Below are positions 38,872 through 46,474 of a stretch of 64,000 nucleotides of DNA, piece by piece (position 1 is the first letter of the stretch; the number at the start of each line of letters is the position of its first letter). Source of the stretch: Acidobacteriota bacterium. GTDB lineage: Bacteria > Acidobacteriota > Vicinamibacteria > Vicinamibacterales > JAHECP01. The stretch lies in contig JAHECP010000001.1 of assembly GCA_024641665.1 (NCBI GenBank), positions 1 through 64,000 on the forward strand. The letters run 5' to 3'. The notes beneath the pieces were generated by a model that worked only from the letters and a program-made list of their open reading frames with translations, had not been told where the DNA came from and did no database searches. The position numbers were made by a program, and so were the translations under genes.

Positions 38872-40043
38872 GCGTGTGTCCTCATCGCGGCCAGGTCCCC
38901 GGCGAGCATGGCCGGCGGCACGGCCTCGACGCTTTCAGCGAGCGGAAAGCGCTCGGTGCCAGGATAGACGACGAAGCGGTGCGTCGGCTTCAGATCGGCG
39001 CAAGCCTCATGAAACCCCCGTGTCGCGGAGGGCGCCGAGCTTCGTTTGATCTCCACCGCCCACAGGCCGGCGCGAGGCAGCTCGAGGAGCAGATCGATCT
39101 CCGCCCCGCCGCTCGTGCGGTAGTAGTGCGCCCCCGTGCCGTCCGGCGCAACGGCCAGCAGGTTCTCGATGACGAAGCCTTCCCAACTGCCGCCGGCGAC
39201 GGGGTGCGCGAGCAGATCGTCGAGAGCCTCGATGCCGAGCAGCGCGTGCACGAGCCCGCTGTCGCGGACGTAAAGGCGCGGCGACTTCACGAGCCGTTTG
39301 CCCACGTTCGCATGCCACGGCGACAGCCGACGGGCCAAGAGGAGGTCCACCAGCAGGTCCACGTAGCGCCCTACCGTTCTGCCGTCTACGGCGAGACTGC
39401 GGGCGAGCTCCGCCTGATTGAGCGGAGCGCCCTGTCGGTGCGCCAGCATCGTCCAGAACCGCCTCAAGGTCTCTGCCGCGATCCGCGGGCCGAGCTGCGG
39501 GATGTCGCGCTCCAGATAGGTGCGGATGAAGTCCCTCCGCCAACGCAGGCTTTGCGCCTCATCTGCGGCCAGCAGGCTCGGCGGGAAACCGCCCCGCAGC
39601 CACAGCGTGTCCATCGCCTGTCCCGTCGGCTCGAGCGCGTGAAGGGGCGTCAGCTCGACGAAGTGCAGACGTCCCGCCAGCGTCTCTCCCGACTGCCGCA
39701 GCAGGTCGAGCGCGGCCGAGCCGAGCAGGAGATAGCGGCCCGCACCTCGCCCCGTGCGTCGCGCGCGGTCGATCAGGCCTCGAAGCGACTGAAACAGATT
39801 CGGAAGACGGTGAACCTCGTCGAGAACCACCAGCCGATCCAGGTGGCGCTCGAGGTAGGATTCCGGATCAGCCAGCTTCGCCCGGTCGCGCTCCAATTCC
39901 AGGTCCAGGTACAGTCCGTCCAGCCTCCGGGCGACTTCGAGCGCCAGCGTCGTCTTGCCCGCTTGGCGCGGTCCGAGCAGACAGACGGCGGGAGTCTCGG
40001 CAAGGGCCGCAAGGACTCCGGGCAGCAGGGACCGATCGATCAT
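38868..40043 (-). CDS. AAA_14 ATPase with DUF4143 domain
   Basis: A 391-residue ATPase of the common AAA_14-DUF4143 type. Walker A is GPRQAGKTT (24-32), Walker [12 protein letters not shown] (about 71-80), with [11 protein letters not shown] as sensor 1. The DUF4143 half begins near [10 protein letters not shown] and ends with [15 protein letters not shown] and AVEIKRS, a PD-(D/E)XK-like pattern (acidic residue, then E-x-K). The family often stands alone with no known role. Here it has its own promoter and its stop overlaps the helicase start by 4 nt, so it is made together with the helicase. I chose the ATG at 40043, 7 nt after a -10 box, over 40079. Confidence 0.85.
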   Translation of the reverse strand: MIDRSLLPGVLAALAETPAVCLLGPRQAGKTTLALEVARRLDGLYLDLELERDRAKLADPESYLERHLDRLVVLDEVHRLPNLFQSLRGLIDRARRTGRGAGRYLLLGSAALDLLRQSGETLAGRLHFVELTPLHALEPTGQAMDTLWLRGGFPPSLLAADEAQSLRWRRDFIRTYLERDIPQLGPRIAAETLRRFWTMLAHRQGAPLNQAELARSLAVDGRTVGRYVDLLVDLLLARRLSPWHANVGKRLVKSPRLYVRDSGLVHALLGIEALDDLLAHPVAGGSWEGFVIENLLAVAPDGTGAHYYRTSGGAEIDLLLELPRAGLWAVEIKRSSAPSATRGFHEACADLKPTHRFVVYPGTERFPLAESVEAVPPAMLAGDLAAMRTHA

Positions 40044-40050
40044 CCTTGTA

Positions 40051-40079
40051 AATATGGCATCGTGATGCCTGATTTGCAA
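40051..40079 (-). promoter_or_regulatory. Promoter with palindromic operator before the AAA_14 gene
   Basis: On the minus strand TTGCAA (40079-40074) and CATATT (40056-40051) are 17 nt apart, and the ATG follows 7 nt after the -10 box. A perfect palindrome, GGCATC-GT-GATGCC (40056-40069), lies in the spacer and touches the -10 box, as expected for a repressor site. Confidence 0.55.
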
Positions 40080-40399
40080 TGGTCAGACACGCGTTCTGCA
40101 GAGCCGCTGGGCGGGGAGATGGCCCGAGGGTGTCCCTCCACCCCGGACGTGTCACGTAGGATCTGTCCTCTTCAGAAGGAGATCTTCCCAATAGGCTGTC
40201 AGTCAACAAGTTACGACCATTGCTACGGGGGTCCCTCGAAACAGAGGTGGGAGGGTCGCGGTTGCACACCGGGGGGCTCACCGCGGAGCGACTCAGCTGG
40301 CCGCTGGCCTGTCCGACCTGCGCGGGCAACCAGTCGCCGCTCTCCGCGCGCGGCCGGGAGGGACGGTCGGCAAGTGCCGCCACATGCAGGCCGGGCATA
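40080..40399. other. Non-coding gap inside the defence locus
   Basis: No convincing gene is seen in this stretch between the OLD-like ATPase gene and the AAA_14 promoter. Base composition is more mixed than in the neighbours (an AT-richer patch at 40180-40230). The 13-mer starting at 40141 (CCCCGGACGTGTC) also occurs at 49389, before the first gene of the locus. The gap may mark a former insertion or the border of a module. Confidence 0.5.
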
Positions 40400-42157
40400 T
40401 CATGGCCTGCACAGTTCGACGATCTGGTCCAGCAGAGTCTTGACATCTTCCGGAATTTCGCCGGGCTCCATCGCCTCGGCGATCTTCAGATAATCGATGC
40501 CGAAGACCGCGGCAATTGACCGGGTGTGCTTGCTCACTATCTTCTTGCCGTCGGCGTCCGCGATCGGCTGCGCGCAGTCACTCGCAGTAAAGTTCCCGGG
40601 AATCGCGACACCATGCGGGTCGGCAAGTAGCGCTCGGATTTCTTCCTCGCCGCGGGCCGCCCCCCGGGCGATCGCTGCAGGATGGAGCAAGTAGTTCTCG
40701 ATGTTCCGTCGCCGCCACCGCCGCAGTCCGAGTCCGCGATCAAAGGGTGGGAGACTGTCAAATGTGAGATCCGCCTGGGTTTGGGAAAACGGGTAGTCGT
40801 CCTTGTCTTGAAGGCTGATCGCTTTCAGATCGGGGATCTCCGCTGCAAGTTCGCCAAACAGAATCTCGCGCGCAATCCGATCCTTTGTGTACTTCCAGCA
40901 GACCAGGTCCTCCGGCCAAGGTCTGTTCAGCTTCCCTGCCCAGATCTTGAGCAGTTCGAGATCCGACGGCCCGTCGTGCAGGAAGAGCCGCTTGCAGCGC
41001 TTCAGCTGATCCAGCCGGGGGGCGTAGGCGCAGCCCAGTCCCAGGAAGAGCTTGACCCGGCCACCTTCGTCCGCGAGGTAGGTGCGATCTTCCATCCGAA
41101 ACACGCGGTCGAGGCGCGCTTCCGACAGGATCGTGGTTGAGTGGGTAGCGAGCAGCACCTGCTTCCGGTTCTCACGGGCCAACTGGCGGAGCTTGTGGAT
41201 CAGATGCCCCTGTAACGCTGGGTGCAAGTGGGCATCCGGCTCGTCGAGGAGCAGCACGTCGAGTTCCTTGTTCAGCGCCAGGGCGTAAACGCTGAGCCAT
41301 TGCAGGAACCCACTGCCCTCCACCATGAGGTCCTTGGCAGGCGGACCAGAGCTCTTGCAGAATCGCTTGTTGAACAGCTCGCCATCCCAGATGGCGACCT
41401 CGATTGCGTCGTGGTAGAGCTGGTTGAACTCGGTGACGCTGAGCCCGATCTTGAAGACCTCCTCCAGCGTTCGAAGCAACTGCTCCCATGGATCCTCGCG
41501 GCGAATCCTTGCGAGCTCGGCCTTCGGGATGCGCTTTCTCACGCCCTTGGCCTCCTGCCGGTCCTTGACGTTTTGCTCCCAGGAGTCATAAAGGAGGTTG
41601 CGGAGCACCGCCCCGGCGAGCCCACGTCCGACCCAGCGCCTGCGAACCGCTGGCAACATGCGTTCTTCTCGGGCGCCGATACCCGCGAAAGGCGGCAGAT
41701 AGGCGAGGCGAGGTATCGGATCCCCCACCGCGAGGTTCGACGCGGTCGGCTTGAGGAATAGTCGGTCGTTGGCGAGCGCCAGCCCGAACTCGAGAAACCT
41801 CAGTTGTGGCGCCTCCTCGGTTGTCTGCCAGTCGCACCGAATGCGCAGCGAGTAGCCTGCCGTAGCGCCGAGGTGAAGATTCGTCCACAGGTACTTGAGA
41901 TCGGGCAGCGCGATGGGCGAGAACTCCGCGGCGCTGACGCCAACGCCCTGTCCCTTCCATCCGACAGCAAAGGCGCCAGCGCCACGGGCGATTTCGACAA
42001 CCGAACGCGCAAATTCCCAGACTGCGAGAGCCTGCAGCAGTGTTGATTTGCCCGAGTTGTTGCCGCCCGCGAGAAACGTGACGCCCTCGGGCTTGAGCAC
42101 GAACTGCGTCGGAACCTTGAAATGCTTGAAGTTCTGAACGGTCAGCTTCGAGATCAT
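40400..42157 (-). CDS. OLD-like AAA ATPase with TOPRIM-like C-terminal region
   Basis: A 585-residue protein of the OLD/RecF-like ABC-ATPase class. Walker A is GGNNSGKST (31-39), the ABC signature region MVEGSGFLQW (about 278-287), Walker B VLLLDEPDAHLHP (301-313), and the H-loop LLATHSTTIL (His339). After about residue 385 a TOPRIM-like half follows: RLFLHDGPSDLELL, with Asp where most have Glu, and SLQDKDDYP with the DxD pair. OLD-family nucleases cut DNA and take part in phage defence, for example with Gabija-type systems. Base composition is visibly less GC-rich than the flanking carbohydrate genes. It starts 4 nt after the methylase stop, so the first three genes form one operon. Confidence 0.85.
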   Translation of the reverse strand: MISKLTVQNFKHFKVPTQFVLKPEGVTFLAGGNNSGKSTLLQALAVWEFARSVVEIARGAGAFAVGWKGQGVGVSAAEFSPIALPDLKYLWTNLHLGATAGYSLRIRCDWQTTEEAPQLRFLEFGLALANDRLFLKPTASNLAVGDPIPRLAYLPPFAGIGAREERMLPAVRRRWVGRGLAGAVLRNLLYDSWEQNVKDRQEAKGVRKRIPKAELARIRREDPWEQLLRTLEEVFKIGLSVTEFNQLYHDAIEVAIWDGELFNKRFCKSSGPPAKDLMVEGSGFLQWLSVYALALNKELDVLLLDEPDAHLHPALQGHLIHKLRQLARENRKQVLLATHSTTILSEARLDRVFRMEDRTYLADEGGRVKLFLGLGCAYAPRLDQLKRCKRLFLHDGPSDLELLKIWAGKLNRPWPEDLVCWKYTKDRIAREILFGELAAEIPDLKAISLQDKDDYPFSQTQADLTFDSLPPFDRGLGLRRWRRRNIENYLLHPAAIARGAARGEEEIRALLADPHGVAIPGNFTASDCAQPIADADGKKIVSKHTRSIAAVFGIDYLKIAEAMEPGEIPEDVKTLLDQIVELCRP

Positions 42158-42161
42158 CGGC

Positions 42162-45100
42162 TTATCGGGTACCCGGCGGCGGATTCAGCGCCGAGCGATA
42201 CAGCTGCCCGCTCGCCTGCGCAGCCTGCATCGCGTCGTAGACCGCGAGGATGCGGTCCTTCGTCCGGTAGCGTCCCTGGGCGGCTTCGTCCTTCTGTCGG
42301 ACGATGGGGAACTGGTCGAGGATGTATGCGACCGCGTCGCGCGGGGTCGGGAAGTGGGCCTTCAGGGCAGCGAGTTGCTGCGGGGTCTCGTCCACCACCT
42401 GGCCATCGGCCACGCGCGCGGGGCACCAGTCGCCGCCGGCTGTCGCCGGCAGGTACAGGTGGAAGAAGGCGGCGTCCAGCTCGCAGCGGATCTCGAACCG
42501 GCGCTCGGGGTTCCAGAGGAACGGCGGGCCGTCGTAGCTGCAGTCGCGTGCCAGGGGTGCGAGGTCGTGGGCGCTAAACACAAGCTCAAGAATCTCGGGA
42601 ACAAGGGCGCCTGGAAAGGGCATTTCCCCAGCATCCCGACTCGCGGTATTGCCGACCAATGTCGTACCAACCACTGGAAGCTGTTTGACAATGAAGAAGT
42701 TAAGGTTCATTCCTCCGATCTTCTGCCGCGCCACATAGTCGAAGCACATCGAGTTCGCAACAGCCAGGAACGCAAGCTGCAGCGGCGACGAAACCCACGC
42801 AAAGATGGCGAGAAACTCACTGTCGCCAACGGCGCTGCGCGGAAGGGCTGAGAAGATGCTGCTGCGTTCGTCCGTTGTTCGACAAACACGCCGAAAACCC
42901 ACAAACCACTTCGGGCTGAAGCGCTCGACGAGCTCGGAGGCGACTCGCTCGGGCGCGTCGCCCTCGGCCTCGATTCTGCGAAGCATCGGCCCATCGAGCG
43001 GGAAGTCGCGCGCAAGCGCCAGAGCCTGCTCGCGCTCGCGGTCGTCGCCGAAGGCTTTGGCCACCTCTCGTTCGAGCCGCCACGAAGCAGCGTCGGCGAA
43101 GATGCGCCCGGCTTGCGCCTGGTCGCCGCGTGCCAGCGCGTGGCCGGCGGCCCAGAGGGCGAGCACGCGCCGAATGCTCTCCCGGTGGTCGAGTCGCAGG
43201 GCGACCGCGAGCGGCTCGGGATACTTCGGGATCGCCGACTCCACCACCTCCCCGCGCACCCAGTAGCGCGGCTGGACGACGAAGCGCGAGTCCCGCTTTT
43301 CGTCATCGGTCACGTCTCGCACGCCGTCGACGCTGTCGTGGGTCGCCCAGCGGTGGTCGAACTGGTGGAGCATCTTCGCTTCGTAGAGCGGCAGATACCG
43401 GTCCACGCGGCTGACGAACACGTTGTCCTCGCGGCGGTAGCCGTCGGCCTCCAGCTCCGCCGCGGTCCGGAAGTGATGCGAGTCGGAGGCCATGTTGAAT
43501 AGCCCTTGAGAGAATCTCAGCCGCCACGGATTCTGCTCGGGCTCGCCGCCCCGCGCCTCGCGCCACAGCACCGACACGCGGCGGTAGATGGCCTTGGTCA
43601 GCTCGGCATCAGCCTGCGTGCGGAAGATCGGACAGTTGCCGGTGTTGGGGTTGAGAAGCTGGATCTCCTCGGCCGTGAGCGAGAAGCGCTTCTCCGGGCG
43701 GCGCAGGTCATCGGTCGCAAGGGCGAAGAAGACAAACCGGGCGGAGGTTGCTTCCGCCTTGGACTGTTTCCACATCGTCAGCAGGCAGAACTTGTAGGAC
43801 TTGTGGACCGCCGGAAAGATTCCGCGCCGGTTCTCGAAATCGTAGAGGCTGGCCAGGGACCCCGATCGCACGAGGTCCTGGAAGAAGAACTTCGTGGTGT
43901 CGTCGGTGGCGATTCCCGACGGCACGATGATACCGGCCCGCCCGTTGGCCTTCAGCGCGCTCCGCGCGAGCTCGGCAAACACCGCGTAGGTGTTGATGCG
44001 ACCCCGACGGGTCAGGGGATACCGGCCCGAGTGCGCCATGAACGACCGTGCTGCGTCGAAGCTACGCACATGCTCGATGAATTCCGAATACAGCTCTGGC
44101 TTCTCACTCCGCAGCTCACCGATGAGCCTCGTGCGAGCGGCCTTGGTCGGCGCAAGGGCGATGCGCGCATCGCGCGCGGAGAAGAATTCTTGCTCCTTCA
44201 GTTCGACATGCTCCCACGGCGGGTTCGACAGGATCACATCGAACCCGCCCCCGGCGAACACCTCCGGGAACTCGAGTGGCCAGTGAAAGACCTTCTCGCG
44301 CTCGGCAATCACCCAGGAGAGTGCCGGAAGCCGTGGGTCCACCGATCGGCGTGCCAGGTGATCGGCCAGCGCGGCGGTGGTAATCACGAACGCCTTCGGG
44401 GTCAGGCGCTGGAAGAACGCCGCCGTCCAGAGGTCGCAGGCCGTCTTCTGCTTCAGCCACTCAGGGTTGGCGTGGGCCGCGTCGAACCGCCGTTTCTTTT
44501 CCCGGACGGCCTCGGGCGTGTCGTCGCCAATGCCATCCACCTCGCGACCAGTGCGGCTCAAGGTGATCAGCACGGTCTCCGGGTTCCAGCCAAACATGTC
44601 GCGCAATCCGTCGCGCTCGGCGCGGTTGTGCCGCGCGGCCTGACGCGCAACGCTCTTGTCATCGCCCTCGAGCGCGCCGAAGGCCTCGTCCGGGATGCCC
44701 GCTTTGAGCGCGGCGAGGTCGAAGACCCCAACGAGCGAATCGCCGGGGCGGATGCGGTGGTTCAGAAAAGTGACGGGTTTCCCGCCCGTATGGCTTTCGA
44801 GCCAGAGCGCGACACGGCACAGGTCCACGGCCAGGGGATTCCGGTCCACGCCGTAAATGCAGTGCGCAATCACGTCGCGTGTCGCCTCGCGCACGCGCTC
44901 GGGGGCGGGCTCCTCCTCTCCCGAACGTACACGCGCAAGTTCCTTCCCGATCCGCCGCGCGGCGGCGAGCAGGAAATGTCCCGAGCCGCATGCCGGATCG
45001 CAGACGCGGATCGAGAGTAGCGCCTTCTCCCCATCGGCCGGGTTGGCCGCGAGCCGCTCGCGCAGCACCGGTTCGAGCGCCGAGACGACGAGCTCGTTCA

Positions 45101-46472
45101 CGAGCGGCGGTGGGGTGTAATAGGAGCCGGTGGTCTTGCGCTCGGAACCGAGAATGAGCCGGAACTCGGGCCGGCGGGCCGCATCGCGCTCGATCGCCGG
45201 ATGGAACTCGAGCAGGCTCTCGTACACCGAGCCCAGCTCCTCGACATCCAGCGCCGCGTAGTTCACCCGTCGCGGCTGGCTCGACGGGCTCTCCCGGTAC
45301 CAGGCCAGTGGCCAGAAGGCTTCAAGGAAATTCCGGTTCGTGATCGTGCAGGTGTCGAGAACCAGCGGCGCGAACAGATCCCCGTTGAGCGGCGCGACCT
45401 CGAGGAACTGCGCGAGGTGCTCATCGGTGAGGAGCTTCCACAGCACCCGCAGCGACTGCCAGAGGTCGTCGTGCTCGGTGTAGGCGGCGCGGCTGTCGAG
45501 CAGCCGCCGCAGGCGCGCCACGCCGTAGTGCTCCCGATACACCACTTTCGAGCTCAGGAGCCCCCGGTCCTCGCTGACGAGCAGGAACAGCAGCCGATAG
45601 ACGAGCCGGAGCAGCTCGCGGTACAGATCGTCCGCCGAGAGACGAGTCCGCTCACCGGCCGGCGCCGAGACTGCCTCGCGCAGTTCGGGCGACGCGCGCA
45701 GGAAGCCGTTGGCGAGCCGTTGGATGCAGGCTTCCACCCCGTCGCGCAGGTGCTCGCGTACCCGGCCGCCCTGCTCGATCGACCGCTGGCAGTACTGCTC
45801 GACGAGTGCGGTTTCTACGTCCGCGATCCCGCGCGGAAGCCGACTGCGATGTATCAGCCGGTACACCACCGCGAAGTCCTGGAACCGCTGCTCGTCGAAG
45901 ATCTCGGTGAGGTCGAACTCGACGTAGGCCTGCCGCCGCACCAGGGTCGAGTCGCGGAGCAGTCTCAGCGTGCCGCCGTTCGTCACCAGACCCCAGACGT
46001 GCTCCGTGCGGTTGAGATATTCCTGGAGCAGTGCGTGCGGGGACAGGCGCGGTCGCCCCGACGGGGGCACGCGGCCAAGCTCCTGCCGTGCCCCCACGAT
46101 ATGCACCGGCGGTGCATCCTCGGCCTCGCCCGCACGGTGCGAAATTGCGAACGTCGCGCCGTCCACTTCATGCGCGCGGGGGTTGAACTTGAGCTCGTAC
46201 CCGAGCAGGTCGAAGAACGGGATCATCCACAGGTCGCGCGTCGCCGTGGTGGCGAGGTCGGTCTCGGGCAGCCGGGCAAGACGGTTCTGGAACACGCCCC
46301 AGAGCGCGCGGGCATCCGCGAACGCCGCGGCGATTTCGTCGGTGAGATTGCGCCGCGCGTCAAGGCCGAAGTCCCCCGCTCTCTGACCCGGAAGATCCGC
46401 CGCGAGCAGTTGCTCAAGAACATCCGGCGCCAGCAGGCCGCCTTCGATCCGGGTTGCGAGAAATGCCGTCAT
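42162..46472 (-). CDS. Eco57I-type adenine-specific DNA methylase, large
   Basis: A 1436-residue N6-adenine DNA methyltransferase. SAM-binding motif I is CDPACGSGHFL (about 491-501), followed by IYGVDRNPLAVDLCRVALWLES. The catalytic motif IV is ILSNPPWEHVEL (about 747-758). KTTGSYYTPPPLVNELV just before motif I is typical of the Eco57I/type IIG class. The N-terminal 450 residues and the long C-terminal part probably include target recognition; I see no clear nuclease motif. It would mark host DNA, as DrmMI does in class 1 DISARM. The ATG at 46472 lies 2 nt after the helicase stop, so translation is coupled. An upstream extension of the frame is only antisense/out-of-frame reading of the helicase gene. 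Confidence 0.9.
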   Translation of the reverse strand: MTAFLATRIEGGLLAPDVLEQLLAADLPGQRAGDFGLDARRNLTDEIAAAFADARALWGVFQNRLARLPETDLATTATRDLWMIPFFDLLGYELKFNPRAHEVDGATFAISHRAGEAEDAPPVHIVGARQELGRVPPSGRPRLSPHALLQEYLNRTEHVWGLVTNGGTLRLLRDSTLVRRQAYVEFDLTEIFDEQRFQDFAVVYRLIHRSRLPRGIADVETALVEQYCQRSIEQGGRVREHLRDGVEACIQRLANGFLRASPELREAVSAPAGERTRLSADDLYRELLRLVYRLLFLLVSEDRGLLSSKVVYREHYGVARLRRLLDSRAAYTEHDDLWQSLRVLWKLLTDEHLAQFLEVAPLNGDLFAPLVLDTCTITNRNFLEAFWPLAWYRESPSSQPRRVNYAALDVEELGSVYESLLEFHPAIERDAARRPEFRLILGSERKTTGSYYTPPPLVNELVVSALEPVLRERLAANPADGEKALLSIRVCDPACGSGHFLLAAARRIGKELARVRSGEEEPAPERVREATRDVIAHCIYGVDRNPLAVDLCRVALWLESHTGGKPVTFLNHRIRPGDSLVGVFDLAALKAGIPDEAFGALEGDDKSVARQAARHNRAERDGLRDMFGWNPETVLITLSRTGREVDGIGDDTPEAVREKKRRFDAAHANPEWLKQKTACDLWTAAFFQRLTPKAFVITTAALADHLARRSVDPRLPALSWVIAEREKVFHWPLEFPEVFAGGGFDVILSNPPWEHVELKEQEFFSARDARIALAPTKAARTRLIGELRSEKPELYSEFIEHVRSFDAARSFMAHSGRYPLTRRGRINTYAVFAELARSALKANGRAGIIVPSGIATDDTTKFFFQDLVRSGSLASLYDFENRRGIFPAVHKSYKFCLLTMWKQSKAEATSARFVFFALATDDLRRPEKRFSLTAEEIQLLNPNTGNCPIFRTQADAELTKAIYRRVSVLWREARGGEPEQNPWRLRFSQGLFNMASDSHHFRTAAELEADGYRREDNVFVSRVDRYLPLYEAKMLHQFDHRWATHDSVDGVRDVTDDEKRDSRFVVQPRYWVRGEVVESAIPKYPEPLAVALRLDHRESIRRVLALWAAGHALARGDQAQAGRIFADAASWRLEREVAKAFGDDREREQALALARDFPLDGPMLRRIEAEGDAPERVASELVERFSPKWFVGFRRVCRTTDERSSIFSALPRSAVGDSEFLAIFAWVSSPLQLAFLAVANSMCFDYVARQKIGGMNLNFFIVKQLPVVGTTLVGNTASRDAGEMPFPGALVPEILELVFSAHDLAPLARDCSYDGPPFLWNPERRFEIRCELDAAFFHLYLPATAGGDWCPARVADGQVVDETPQQLAALKAHFPTPRDAVAYILDQFPIVRQKDEAAQGRYRTKDRILAVYDAMQAAQASGQLYRSALNPPPGTR

Positions 46473-46474
46473 GG

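Noticed and set aside
39868-40446. A 192-residue minus-strand frame across the defence gap
   Set aside because: It overlaps the AAA_14 gene in another frame and has no motif or Shine-Dalgarno sequence.
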